Positions 7,256 through 16,674 are shown, counted from the stretch's first letter. The stretch is 64,000 nt of DNA from Solibacillus sp. FSL H8-0538 (GCF_038003525.1 NZ_JBBOPI010000001.1:1169001-1233000), one strand, 5' to 3'. The notes: generated by a model not told the origin, from the sequence alone. A program made the numbers and translations.

Positions 7256-9379
7256 ATGGAAAAGGATGTTAATGATCGGATTGACGCGTTGGAGCGAGAG
7301 GTGCGGATGTTGCGAGCAGAGTTGAATGGGCTTAAAAGCAGTCACTCACTACAACAAGTAGTGCAGCCGGTAACCGAAAACTCAGATAAACAAGTATTCA
7401 CACCAATTGAGCCTAAAGAAAAACCGAAACCATTAGATAAATATTTATTCCCAGAAAAAGCAAAAATACAAAAAGAAGTTGTGCATAAAACAGAGGCGAA
7501 ACCTGAAAAATCTCAGCGTTCGCTTGAGGAAACGATTACGCACGCGTTGCCAAAGGTGTTTATGGTTATTTTGGTGCTCGGTGTTTTATGGGGACTGAAG
7601 CTTGTTAGTGATTATGGCTTCTTGTCGGATGCGGTAAAAGTTACGATGGCCTATATGTTGTCAATCGGGCTAGGTGTAGCGGCTTACTTTGCAGAGAAAA
7701 AAGGATTCGCATCGACAGCTGTTACGATTACTTTGTACGGCGGGGCCTTTATGGTCGGGATTTTGACGACGGCAGCAGGGGCTATCATATATGATGTGCT
7801 TGGACTATATGTAGCACTCATCATCGCCGTTATTTATATCGCATACGGCATTTGGATTAGTTATGTGAAACAAAATGAAGTGCTCACATCATTTGTGGCA
7901 TTTACTTCATTACTATTACCTTATTTACTAGAATACATGGATTTCAGTGGGCTATTGATTGTAGGTTTTGTGCTCGTGCTGATGGTGGTATTGCAGCTTG
8001 TTATTGTGAAGCATCAGCAACGAATCGCATTATATGTCACTACATTTTTTGCCGTTCTAGCAATTGCCGTAGTAGAAACGACAGATGCAGATCGTTTATT
8101 ATTTGCACTTAGCTACGTTGCAATACTAAAGATTTTCCTGTATAGCTGGTGGCGCTTGTATGACGCGGCGAGCAAATGGAAAACGGTGTATGAAGGGCTT
8201 CTATTTAGTGCAAGTGCGTTCATTTTAATGCTGATTAATTTCATGGTGATCGATGAAAAATTTGCAGAAGGCGTACTCATTGTGACATTGCTATTATTTG
8301 CAGGGGCAGCCTGGTATGTATGGAAGCAAGGTGCACGAAATGTATTTGATGTAGTCGCAACGCTTGCACTTTTAACGTTAATGAATGTGTTCCTTATGAT
8401 GAATTTACCGGATGAGACAGAGCGATTGCTTGTTGCGCTGAGTGCCTTTGCTGGACTAATGGTTGCGTTGAAATTACGTGCGAGCTTTATGAAAGTGACG
8501 TATACGTTTGTATTTATGATGACGTCACTCGTGATTTTCACTATTAATGATGTGGAGCCGTTCTTTACACTCGAAAACATTACACTGTTGCTCCTTATTG
8601 CAATGATGGTAGCTGCCTTTATGTTGGCGAAGCGACCGAAAGAGGAATTGACAAAGTTCGAGCAACTCATGAGTAAAGTTCATGCCATTGAACTCGCGCC
8701 CGTGTTCATTATGGCGTTTAGTTTGTTGTATATGTACAAAATTGATTTAGCATACTTCACGGATGCGAGTTTACCGTATTGTACACTCATTTTTATAGCG
8801 CTTGCGATGGCACTTGCCATTACAGCACCAAGTCAATTTGCGGGTAAATTATTGCCGGTCTTCCTAGTCGTTAGCTTTTTCTTCAGTATGGCCATACTGA
8901 CGCTTACTTATGGGTATAACGCAACGGACGAGGTATTTAATATTGTCACACGCCTACTCTATATTGCGATGGTAGTTGCGATACTCGTCGATCTGTATAT
9001 GGAGGGCAGTATTTATACGAATTGGCAAAAGTATTTGGCCTCAAAAATCGAAAGTTGCTTAATGATCGGAACCATTGTTACAGTGGGGCTAGTTATGAGC
9101 TTGTCTGAATGTTTGAGTTTTGCGGGCTTTATTGGCTGGGAAGTAAGTGTGATTATGAATACAGTGTCAATTTTCGTTGCAGCGGGAATTGCCTTAATGC
9201 TCGGTACAAAACGCGAATTCCGTAATCTGAAATTAACAGGCTTCGGGCTACTTGTGTTTGGCATTTTCAAGTTAATATTCTTTGATCTATCATCACTAGA
9301 TTTACTCATTCGCTCAGTACTCTTTATTGTGATTGGCGGGGTAGGGCTACTCCTGTCAAATCGCCTCTTACGTAAATAA
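7256..9379 (+). CDS. Large DUF2339 multi-pass membrane protein
   Basis: The 707-residue protein begins with a coiled coil (DRIDALEREVRMLRAELNGL, residues about 6-25). A charged linker rich in Lys, Pro and Glu follows to about residue 95, then some 20 hydrophobic segments run to the C-terminus. This is the layout of DUF2339 membrane proteins, which have no established function. I chose the ATG at 7256 because AAGGGGTGAG lies just before it; an in-frame codon at 7217 lies within the transcript start region. It follows the repeat array directly, with its own promoter, and is followed by a separate nucleotidase gene. Confidence 0.8.
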   Translation: MEKDVNDRIDALEREVRMLRAELNGLKSSHSLQQVVQPVTENSDKQVFTPIEPKEKPKPLDKYLFPEKAKIQKEVVHKTEAKPEKSQRSLEETITHALPKVFMVILVLGVLWGLKLVSDYGFLSDAVKVTMAYMLSIGLGVAAYFAEKKGFASTAVTITLYGGAFMVGILTTAAGAIIYDVLGLYVALIIAVIYIAYGIWISYVKQNEVLTSFVAFTSLLLPYLLEYMDFSGLLIVGFVLVLMVVLQLVIVKHQQRIALYVTTFFAVLAIAVVETTDADRLLFALSYVAILKIFLYSWWRLYDAASKWKTVYEGLLFSASAFILMLINFMVIDEKFAEGVLIVTLLLFAGAAWYVWKQGARNVFDVVATLALLTLMNVFLMMNLPDETERLLVALSAFAGLMVALKLRASFMKVTYTFVFMMTSLVIFTINDVEPFFTLENITLLLLIAMMVAAFMLAKRPKEELTKFEQLMSKVHAIELAPVFIMAFSLLYMYKIDLAYFTDASLPYCTLIFIALAMALAITAPSQFAGKLLPVFLVVSFFFSMAILTLTYGYNATDEVFNIVTRLLYIAMVVAILVDLYMEGSIYTNWQKYLASKIESCLMIGTIVTVGLVMSLSECLSFAGFIGWEVSVIMNTVSIFVAAGIALMLGTKREFRNLKLTGFGLLVFGIFKLIFFDLSSLDLLIRSVLFIVIGGVGLLLSNRLLRK

Positions 9380-9459
9380 TAGGTGAAATTGAGGCATTTA
9401 CTTGTTTCGGTCCTGTTCCTTGTTTACACTGAGGGAAGAACAGATGGGGAGGCACCGAG

Positions 9460-10002
9460 ATGAGAAAAAGTATAGCAATTGATATGGATCAAGTACTAGC
9501 AAACTTTTATAAGAAAATGGCTGTAACCTATAATGCAGCCTTTCAAACGAACTTAACAGAAGAAGAATTTTTACAAACAACACTGGGGGATTTAGACCCA
9601 GCCGATGCAACGAAATTTTTTGCCATAATAAATGAACCCGATTTTTTCCGCGATTTAGAAGTTCTTGATGCGGATTCAATCGAAGTAGTACGCGAGCTAA
9701 ATGAACGCTTTGACGTATATATCGCAACAGCGGCAATGGATGTACCCGGTTCATTCAATGCGAAATACGACTGGCTACGCGAGCACTTCCCATTCCTAAA
9801 CACACAAAACTATGTATTCTGTGGCAATAAAGCTGTTATTAATACAGATTATTTAATCGACGACAGCCCGCGCCAATTAACGGCATTTAAAGGACAGGGG
9901 ATTTTATATTCAATGCCTTATAATGCCGAGGTGGAGGGGTTTGTAAGGGTTCGTGGTTGGAGGGAGATTGGGGAGTATTTTGACATAGTATTGAAAATAT
10001 AG
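9460..10002 (+). CDS. 5'(3')-deoxyribonucleotidase (HAD superfamily, NT5C family)
   Basis: The 180-residue protein shows the HAD motifs in order. DMDQVLANF (residues 8-16) supplies the nucleophile and acid Asp residues, the ATAAM segment near 88 supplies the motif II Thr, and DYLIDDSP near 130 supplies the motif IV acids. FCGNKAVI carries a Lys at the motif III position. Family members remove phosphate from deoxyribonucleoside monophosphates, limiting dNTP pools. Length is normal. It stands alone between the DUF2339 gene and the minor pilin genes, ending at a perfect hairpin at 10024-10060. Confidence 0.85.
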   Translation: MRKSIAIDMDQVLANFYKKMAVTYNAAFQTNLTEEEFLQTTLGDLDPADATKFFAIINEPDFFRDLEVLDADSIEVVRELNERFDVYIATAAMDVPGSFNAKYDWLREHFPFLNTQNYVFCGNKAVINTDYLIDDSPRQLTAFKGQGILYSMPYNAEVEGFVRVRGWREIGEYFDIVLKI

Positions 10003-10023
10003 AATAAATATTTAACTTGAAAT

Positions 10024-10060
10024 AGGCCACTACTTGTTCAATATGAATAAGTAGTGGCCT
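10024..10060. terminator. Hairpin between the nucleotidase and minor pilin genes
   Basis: AGGCCACTACTT pairs perfectly with AAGTAGTGGCCT around a 13-base loop. The T tract is poor, but the position between converging genes suggests bidirectional termination. Confidence 0.65.
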
Positions 10061-10116
10061 GTTCTATATTTGGATAAAATTAATAAGTAATTAGAATTAA
10101 ATTCTAAAATAACAAT

Positions 10117-11382
10117 TTATAATTCGATAATTTCGGAGGGCTTTACATAAACGCTTTCTGAATTGTAAATCGGGTCATTTAAGGTAGGTAAATAACCCGT
10201 ACACGCGTTAGAGATATTATCACCACTACCATTAAGGGCTTCTAATGAATTAATATAGAAAGTTGTACAAATAGTTTGACCATTTCCGTTGAAATGTTTT
10301 GTTTCAAGTTTAGGTGCATAAAAAATATTAGTGCTCAAATTTGATGCGTGGACATTATTAGTTATTAATGAGTAATCTGAAATAATAAAAATGTTAACAT
10401 TTTGACCGGTGATATTAAATGAAGGAACTTTTCCTATTTTTTCTACATTACAATATATTAAATCAACATGATGTTTGTTAGGGTTATCAATAGACAAGTT
10501 GAAATCTGAACTATTTAAGTTAGGTATGTTAACGTAATATAAACCAGGATTTTTAATTTGTCCGTTAACAAGGTTTGAAGTACTCTTTGGTAATGAATTT
10601 TCCTTTTCCTTACAGTATTTTTTGTGGTGTAAATAAACATCATTTAGGTATGAAATATTAGTATTAGGTAAAGTATCATAAACAGTATTTCCTTTTTTAC
10701 TTACACCATTAATACTCCAATTATTACCTACAGATAGTTTAGTATCTCCATTAAAAAAATAAAATGGTGCAATATTTAAGTCAATTGGATTAGATATTTG
10801 AGGTGGAGAAGGGCTATTTAAAATGTAGTCTCCCACACGTACATTTTCGGCTTTTATTGCTATTTTTTGTTGTAATTTTCGACTGCTTTTAATATTTCCA
10901 TTTGATTCTAAATTAAATTCCAAAGGAGTGGCTGATGTTGTAATATTTACAACGGCGTTTGGTTGTATATTGTCTAAAGTAGTCACAAATAAGTTTGAAT
11001 TATAATTATCTGTTCCAGGTAATTGAATTCCTAATGAATTTGTTAGTTCATTTAAATAATAAGTAGTTAAATAATTAGAATTCAAATTAGCCTTTTCCGG
11101 ATTTATGGCAGGCAAACTATTTAATCTAGAAATTTCTGTTAATGTATTAGTTTTAGCGGAATTATTAATAGTTGAAAGAGTAGCTTCTATTTCTGCTAAT
11201 TTATAATTTAGCGCGCTTTCTGCTATATAGTAAGTTGCTTGATCTGTTTGTTCATTTGTTGATGTCTTCATGGAATTACTTGTTATACTAAATAAGCTCA
11301 AACCCAAGATTGAAATGAGTACTATTGTGAAAAGGGTTAACAACAATGAATAACCTTGTTGTTTTTTTACATGCCACTTCAT
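10117..11382 (-). CDS. Large minor prepilin lacking Glu5 (PilX/GspK-like)
   Basis: The 421-residue protein begins with a short basic leader, MKWHVKKQQG, followed by YSLLLTLFTIVLISILGLSL, a type III prepilin signal. The conserved Glu at mature position 5 is missing (Leu here). In type II secretion the GspK tip pseudopilin shows the same loss, together with a large globular domain, which this protein also has. It is therefore a good candidate for the pilus tip. It is the third gene of a leftward three-gene operon, 9 bp after its neighbour, with a GTGAGG ribosome site. Codons are markedly richer in A and T than in pilB or pilT. The C-terminal domain is not recognised. Confidence 0.78.
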   Translation of the reverse strand: MKWHVKKQQGYSLLLTLFTIVLISILGLSLFSITSNSMKTSTNEQTDQATYYIAESALNYKLAEIEATLSTINNSAKTNTLTEISRLNSLPAINPEKANLNSNYLTTYYLNELTNSLGIQLPGTDNYNSNLFVTTLDNIQPNAVVNITTSATPLEFNLESNGNIKSSRKLQQKIAIKAENVRVGDYILNSPSPPQISNPIDLNIAPFYFFNGDTKLSVGNNWSINGVSKKGNTVYDTLPNTNISYLNDVYLHHKKYCKEKENSLPKSTSNLVNGQIKNPGLYYVNIPNLNSSDFNLSIDNPNKHHVDLIYCNVEKIGKVPSFNITGQNVNIFIISDYSLITNNVHASNLSTNIFYAPKLETKHFNGNGQTICTTFYINSLEALNGSGDNISNACTGYLPTLNDPIYNSESVYVKPSEIIEL

Positions 11383-11391
11383 AAAAATTCC

Positions 11392-11850
11392 TCACTTTCT
11401 AAAGAATATTTGTGTATTACCTTTTAGGATTTTACCGTTTTGATCTTTTAATTCTAGGTTGATGACTAAATCAATAGTCCCAATGATTTTAAATAGCTCG
11501 ACCTGAGTAGCGATTAATTGTGGAGATCCTCCAGCTTCACTTCGATAAAGCTCCTTGTTATCTTTTTCGAATGTATAAGTAAAAAGAAGTGATGGATCTA
11601 AAGAGGAAGTGAATGTGTATGTATCTCCATGATGTGTTAAATCTGTAGTTCTTCGAGCATCCTTTGTTACTAACTTTAGTACATAACTAACATCAAAAAG
11701 TTGTTTATTTGCTGAGACCTGTTTTACATGAGTATTTGCACTAGATGATATAATACCCATAATAAATACAGCGACAATACTTAATATAACCAATGTTGCA
11801 ATAACTTCTACTAGTGAGATTCCTTTGTCATTCATTATTTTTTTTTTCAT
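11392..11850 (-). CDS. Minor prepilin (PilW/GspJ-like position)
   Basis: The 152-residue protein has leader MKKKIMNDKG followed by ISLVEVIATLVILSIVAVFI, a textbook prepilin signal with Glu5. PilD should cut after the Gly and methylate the new N-terminus. The globular part is short. It lies between the two other minor prepilin genes with 9-10-bp gaps and has an AGGAG ribosome site, so the three are co-expressed. By order and size it corresponds to the GspJ/PilW member of a tip complex; this is inference from operon layout. Confidence 0.82.
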   Translation of the reverse strand: MKKKIMNDKGISLVEVIATLVILSIVAVFIMGIISSSANTHVKQVSANKQLFDVSYVLKLVTKDARRTTDLTHHGDTYTFTSSLDPSLLFTYTFEKDNKELYRSEAGGSPQLIATQVELFKIIGTIDLVINLELKDQNGKILKGNTQIFFRK

Positions 11851-11860
11851 TATATATCTC

Positions 11861-12283
11861 CTAATAAATACTTTGAAGCTGGCTTTTTAACGGTGCATTT
11901 CTATTCGAGCAGCTTTTGATTATTCCAGTTATATCATATTCTTGGCCCTCGCATACTTTGACTAATACTTTTCTTAAATTTGGATAAATTGTAGAGAACT
12001 TTGTGATTTCAATATCTATAGTGTAATTATTTGGAAAAGCTTCGGTATAATTACCAATTGGAATAATAGAAGTTTTGGAGAAATTAAAATAGAACTCCAT
12101 TTTTTGCTGTGCCACATAAGTCGCATCGACAATTTCCTCAGATGCTTTTCCCGTTTTTGCACTTTGGATAAACAATCCAAAAAATGAGATGAGTATAATA
12201 GAAATTAATACAATCGACGCAACTACCTCTATCAACGAAATCCCTTTTTGACAATCTAATGTCTTCTTTAATTTATATTTCAA
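11861..12283 (-). CDS. Minor prepilin (PilV/GspI-like)
   Basis: The 140-residue protein starts with leader MKYKLKKTLDCQKG and ISLIEVVASIVLISIILISF, with Glu5 present. Small size, the position of the hydrophobic helix and a YVAQQKMEF segment after it resemble PilV/GspI minor pilins. The start is TTG at 12281-12283, chosen because AAGGGGG lies eight bases upstream. It is the first gene of the leftward operon and is transcribed divergently from the main pilus operon across a 317-bp AT-rich region. Confidence 0.82.
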   Translation of the reverse strand: MKYKLKKTLDCQKGISLIEVVASIVLISIILISFFGLFIQSAKTGKASEEIVDATYVAQQKMEFYFNFSKTSIIPIGNYTEAFPNNYTIDIEITKFSTIYPNLRKVLVKVCEGQEYDITGIIKSCSNRNAPLKSQLQSIY

Positions 12284-12600
12284 CGTTTTGGCCCCCTTCC
12301 GATATTACTATTGAAGGTTAAAATTTTTATATATAGAAAGTGATATACTTAAGTTTTGTTACTTCAAGTTATTTATCGGTTAATAATTACCTTTATTATA
12401 CAATGACATAATATTATATGCTATAAAACTCATTGATAATAAATTAGAAATTAATTTATTTTGAAATATTAGGAAGAAAGATTTATGCAATAGAAATAAT
12501 TTTAGTGTATTCTATGAATATAGGTTTTTTGGATTACTAATTTGGAAGTAATTATGGAAAATAAAAGGAAGTAATACAAATAGTATTTGAGGTGTTCAAT
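12284..12600. other. Divergent control region of the pilus locus
   Basis: This 317-bp, very AT-rich stretch separates the leftward minor pilin operon from the rightward pil operon and should hold both promoters. I could not identify a convincing -35/-10 pair, a SigD or SigH box, or a c-di-GMP riboswitch core. Confidence 0.5.
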
Positions 12601-13923
12601 TTGAAAATAAGAAAGAAACTATCTATATTGGCAGCGTTAACTCTAGTTCTTACATATATTTTATCACCTGGGAATTATTTGGTCCAAAAGGCGTATGCGG
12701 ATGAAGAAGGAAACAGTTCGACGATAGGTGGGATTGTCGTTGATAATTTATCGACCGAGGATCTAAAGGCAGTGCTAAATGAGGCAATAAAAAGTTGGAC
12801 AAACGAGCCAATTATCCTTGTCGGTGGAGGAACAAACTTAGAATTGGACCCAACTACGATTCAGTATGATGTCGATGCAACAATTGCTACTTATGAAACT
12901 TTGACGAACAAGGCTTGGTATGAATTTTGGACGTCGAAACGAATAGTGCATTTACCATTTCAAGTAATGCCAAGTGAAACGATTAAAAATGAAATTGCAT
13001 CTGTTGCAATTTGGGATACAGACCAAACGTATGAGTTGGTCATGACTCAGGCAGCTTATTTACGTTCACATGAAATAGAAGCAACAGTTTCAGACTTAAC
13101 TTCGATTGAAAATGAACGGATTGTGTTAGCCATCGAAAAAATCCCATCAAGTGCGATGGGCATCAATGATTTAACAGAAGCACTAAATGATCAGTTGCTT
13201 AATCCGGGAGAATCGTACTCTTTATTAGATAATTTAGGGGATCGTGTTGATATGGCGAACCGTGATGCACTCAATTTTGTTGCGTCGATGGTTTATAGTG
13301 TCGCGCTCCAAATAAATAGTGAAATTCTAGAGCGTTCTTCACAAAAGGGCATTTCACCTTATTTAGAGCCTGGTATTGAAGCGGCGATTGATCGTAGTGG
13401 CAATAAAGATTTACGTTTTGTAAATACGATGGCAAGCGCAATCAAATTTAAGCTGGCTGTTGAAGGTGAGAATTTCAAAGTGGAAGCCTATTCAACAATG
13501 AAGGAACAGGAAGTAACTGTTCGCGTTGTGCGTGATCGTGAAGTGGCACCGCGTATTATTACACGTTATTCGAATAAGTTAGCGATTGGCGAGCAGGAAC
13601 TAGTTCAAGAGGGAACACCGGGGTTACGCGTTTCTGTCTATCGAATAGCTGCCGATACAGGTGTGGAAGAGTTAGTTAGTAAGGATTACTATGCACCAAC
13701 AAATCGCATAGTTGTGAAATCATCGCGTCAGCCAGTAACATCGTCAACAAATTCAGATGGTAGTTCGACTAATGCTACAATTGATTTAGACGGAGATGGC
13801 CTAGAAGACTATGAAGATGATTCTGAGGGTGAATCAGGCGAGTTGAATGAACTACCATTAGATGATGAAGATTTACCGGAAGGCAGTTACTACGATAAGG
13901 GTGGAAATTTAATTACACCGTAA
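12601..13923 (+). CDS. Secreted VanW-like/G5-domain protein heading the pilus operon
   Basis: The product (440 residues) has a basic N-terminus and a hydrophobic signal (LSILAALTLVLTYILSPG) with possible cleavage near AYA-DEE. It continues with a VanW-like region (LLNPGESYSLLDNLG, about residues 200-215), a G5-like domain (about 312-345, ITRYSNKLAIGEQELVQEGT) and an acidic tail. The tail holds DLDGDGLEDYEDD (395-407), a thrombospondin-type-3 or EF-hand-like calcium loop. Start is TTG at 12601, because GAGGTG lies six bases before it; an upstream GTG overlaps that site. It is 18 bp from pilB, so it probably belongs to the pilus system, perhaps as a surface accessory. VanW itself has no settled function. 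Confidence 0.75.
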   Translation: MKIRKKLSILAALTLVLTYILSPGNYLVQKAYADEEGNSSTIGGIVVDNLSTEDLKAVLNEAIKSWTNEPIILVGGGTNLELDPTTIQYDVDATIATYETLTNKAWYEFWTSKRIVHLPFQVMPSETIKNEIASVAIWDTDQTYELVMTQAAYLRSHEIEATVSDLTSIENERIVLAIEKIPSSAMGINDLTEALNDQLLNPGESYSLLDNLGDRVDMANRDALNFVASMVYSVALQINSEILERSSQKGISPYLEPGIEAAIDRSGNKDLRFVNTMASAIKFKLAVEGENFKVEAYSTMKEQEVTVRVVRDREVAPRIITRYSNKLAIGEQELVQEGTPGLRVSVYRIAADTGVEELVSKDYYAPTNRIVVKSSRQPVTSSTNSDGSSTNATIDLDGDGLEDYEDDSEGESGELNELPLDDEDLPEGSYYDKGGNLITP

Positions 13924-13941
13924 GAAAGGGGCGGACTTGTT

Positions 13942-15612
13942 ATGAAGGTAGCAACGCGTAAACGGCTAGGTGACTTATTAGTAGAAGCAGGCGTTATTAC
14001 AAATGATCAGTTGGAATACTCCTTAACGACGAAAAGCCGCGATGAAAAACTTGGAGACTTTCTTATTAAAGAAAATTTCTTAACCGAGCAACAATTAATA
14101 GAAGTATTAGAATTCCAATTGGGGATTCCACACATCCATTTAAATCAATATGCAATTGATGCGGAGCTCATTCAGTTAGTTCCAGCAGAGCTTGCAAAAC
14201 GTGCTAGCATTATGCCGATTCGTCGTGACCGCAATAAACTGTTTATTGCGATGGCTGACCCAATGGATTACTTCGCGATTGAAGAAGTCCGTATGGCGAC
14301 GGGTTGTCAAATTGAAACGAGTATTGCAGCAAAGGACGATTTATACCGGACGATTACGAAATACTACGATCTACAAGAATCGATGGATGCGGCGCTTTCA
14401 GATATAGGTTCTTATGCTAGTGCTACTGAAACACAGCAGGAAATTACCGATGAAGATTCACCAATCGTCCGTTTAGTCAACCAAATTATTGCCAATGGTG
14501 TAGCCCAGCGCGCATCCGATATTCACTTTGATCCACAGGAAACAGAATTTAAAGTACGTTACCGCGTAGACGGGGTACTGCGTACGGAGCGTTCATTACC
14601 CAAACATATGCAAAGCGTGATGACGGCCCGTGTAAAAATTATGGGGAACTTAAATATTACCGAAAACCGTACGCCGCAAGATGGTCGTATTAAAATCAAT
14701 GTCAACTTCAAGCCAGTGGACATCCGTTTATCGACACTTCCTACTGTTTACGGTGAAAAAATCGTAATGCGTATTTTGGACTTAAGTAATGCGGCCAATG
14801 ATATTGATAAATTGGGCTTCACACAGTCGAATGAAGCGTTATTTCGTAAAATGATTGCGCGACCAAATGGCATTGTACTTATTACAGGTCCTACTGGTTC
14901 AGGTAAATCGTCTACCTTATACGCGGCATTATCGAACTTAAATAATGAAGAAGTGAACATCATTACGGTTGAGGATCCAGTGGAGTACCAATTAGACGGG
15001 ATTAACCAAATTCAAGTAAAAGAAGAGGTTGGTTTAACATTCGCAGCGGGACTTCGCTCGATTTTACGTCAAGACCCGGATATTGTAATGATCGGGGAAA
15101 TTCGAGACTTAGAAACGGCTCAAATTGCGGTTCGTGCGTCACTAACAGGTCACTTAGTGTTAAGTACGCTGCATACAAACAGCGCAGTCGAATCGATTTC
15201 GCGTATGCAGGATATGGGCATTGAACCGTTTCTATTATCATCTTCTTTAGTTGGCATTATGGCACAGCGTTTGGTGCGCCGCGTTTGTCGTGACTGTGCA
15301 CAAACTATTCCAGCGACAGATCGCGAGAAAGAGATTTTTGCTGAAAATGGATTTACAGTGGAAACCGTTCGTAAAGGGCGCGGCTGTCCGTCTTGTAGCC
15401 ATACGGGTTACCGTGGTCGTCTAGCAATTCATGAAATCTTACCAATTGACCGTCAGCTAAAGGAATTAATCTTAAATCGTACAAGCGCCACGATAATTCG
15501 AGATTACATGAAGGAACAAGGCTACCATTCATTGCTCGAGGACGGGCTATTAAAAGTATTAGACGGAGTTACCACATCAGAAGAAGTTCTGCGTGTAGCA
15601 ACTGCGGAATAG
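13942..15612 (+). CDS. pilB: PilB, type IV pilus extension ATPase with MshEN-like N-domain
   Basis: The 556-residue GspE/PilB ATPase powers pilin polymerisation on the cytoplasmic face. Residues 8-60 contain two MshEN-type motifs, RLGDLLVEAGVITNDQLEYS and KLGDFLIKENFLTEQQLIEV, a module that binds c-di-GMP in MshE. The ATPase core has Walker A GPTGSGKSS near 317, the Asp box and Walker B IVMIGEIRD near 382, and a His box GHLVLSTLHTN. A four-cysteine zinc site (CRDC near 449, CPSC near 482) separates PilB/GspE proteins from PilT. Start is ATG after AAGAAAGGGGCGG. It is followed 12 bp later by pilT. Confidence 0.95.
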   Translation: MKVATRKRLGDLLVEAGVITNDQLEYSLTTKSRDEKLGDFLIKENFLTEQQLIEVLEFQLGIPHIHLNQYAIDAELIQLVPAELAKRASIMPIRRDRNKLFIAMADPMDYFAIEEVRMATGCQIETSIAAKDDLYRTITKYYDLQESMDAALSDIGSYASATETQQEITDEDSPIVRLVNQIIANGVAQRASDIHFDPQETEFKVRYRVDGVLRTERSLPKHMQSVMTARVKIMGNLNITENRTPQDGRIKINVNFKPVDIRLSTLPTVYGEKIVMRILDLSNAANDIDKLGFTQSNEALFRKMIARPNGIVLITGPTGSGKSSTLYAALSNLNNEEVNIITVEDPVEYQLDGINQIQVKEEVGLTFAAGLRSILRQDPDIVMIGEIRDLETAQIAVRASLTGHLVLSTLHTNSAVESISRMQDMGIEPFLLSSSLVGIMAQRLVRRVCRDCAQTIPATDREKEIFAENGFTVETVRKGRGCPSCSHTGYRGRLAIHEILPIDRQLKELILNRTSATIIRDYMKEQGYHSLLEDGLLKVLDGVTTSEEVLRVATAE

Positions 15613-15624
15613 GGGGAGTAAAGT

Positions 15625-16674
15625 ATGAGTTCAACACTATCTATTCGTGATTTGTTAACACGCGCTTACGAGGAGCGTGCGTCAGATTTACACTTAACGG
15701 TAGGCATTCCTCCTGTTTACCGAATTGATGGACAGCTTTCCCAATATGGTGAAATCGCTGTAACGCCAGAAATGGTGAGTGATATGGTCAGTGAAATCTT
15801 ACCGGAGCATAAGGTTGGAGAGTTTGACGAAAAAGGCGAAACCGACTTCAACTATTCATTAGAGGGTATGTGTCGTTTTCGTGTGAATGCCTATCATCAG
15901 CGTAATGCGGGGGCGATTGCTGCGCGATTAATTTCAAGTAAAATTCCAACAATTGAATCGCTCAACATGCCGCAAGTTTTATATGATCTAGCTGAAAAAC
16001 CACAAGGACTCATTTTAGTAACAGGTCCTACGGGTTCGGGGAAATCGACAACACTTGCTGCAATGATCGATTACATTAATACAAATAAATCAAAGCATAT
16101 TATTACGCTAGAAGATCCAATTGAGTATATACACCAACATAAAAAATCAGTTGTAAATCAGCGTGAAATCGGTGTCGATACGGGTTCATTTGCGAACGGC
16201 TTACGTGCGTCACTACGTCAGGACCCGGATATTATTCTAGTAGGGGAAATGCGAGATTTAGAGACAATTTCAACGGCGATTACGGCTGCAGAAACAGGCC
16301 ATTTAGTTTTCGGCACATTACATACATCGAGCGCACCAACGACAATTGACCGGATTATTGACGTATTCCCACCCTATCAACAAGGACAAATCCGTATTCA
16401 GCTAGCGAACGTGCTCCAGGGCATTATTTCGCAGCGACTATTTGTAAAGAAACATGAAAAAGGACGAGTTGCTGCAACTGAAATTTTAGTTGCTGTACCG
16501 GCTGTTACCAATTTAATTCGTAACGAAAAGATTCACCAAATACCGAGTGTTATGCAAACAAGCAGAGCACTGGGAATGCATACATTAGAAAATTCGATTC
16601 AACAGCTTGTTTCTTCAGGGAAAATCTCATTAGAGGAAGCGCGCCCGTATATGAACGTGGGTGATTATAGTTGA
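15625..16674 (+). CDS. pilT: PilT, pilus retraction ATPase
   Basis: The 349-residue protein depolymerises pili and drives twitching. It has the PilT signature N-terminus (ERASDLHLTVGIPPVYRIDG), Walker A GPTGSGKSTT near 135, the Asp box ITLEDPIE, Walker B DIILVGEMRD and GHLVFGTLHTSSA. The PilT-specific C-terminal helix reads AVTNLIRNEKIHQIPS, equivalent to the AIRNLIRE motif. No cysteine zinc site is present, as expected. Its presence indicates a retractile pilus rather than a competence (Com) pseudopilus, which lacks PilT. The stop overlaps the TTG start of pilC. Confidence 0.95.
   Translation: MSSTLSIRDLLTRAYEERASDLHLTVGIPPVYRIDGQLSQYGEIAVTPEMVSDMVSEILPEHKVGEFDEKGETDFNYSLEGMCRFRVNAYHQRNAGAIAARLISSKIPTIESLNMPQVLYDLAEKPQGLILVTGPTGSGKSTTLAAMIDYINTNKSKHIITLEDPIEYIHQHKKSVVNQREIGVDTGSFANGLRASLRQDPDIILVGEMRDLETISTAITAAETGHLVFGTLHTSSAPTTIDRIIDVFPPYQQGQIRIQLANVLQGIISQRLFVKKHEKGRVAATEILVAVPAVTNLIRNEKIHQIPSVMQTSRALGMHTLENSIQQLVSSGKISLEEARPYMNVGDYS

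Noticed and set aside
8113-8670. A 185-codon leftward frame inside the DUF2339 gene
   Set aside because: It is antisense to a long membrane protein with consistent hydrophobic periodicity and has no ribosome site or recognisable product.
12284-12600. c-di-GMP riboswitch controlling the pilus operon
   Set aside because: I looked for GEMM-type core sequences because clostridial pili use them, and found none; the region is AT-rich without stable stems.
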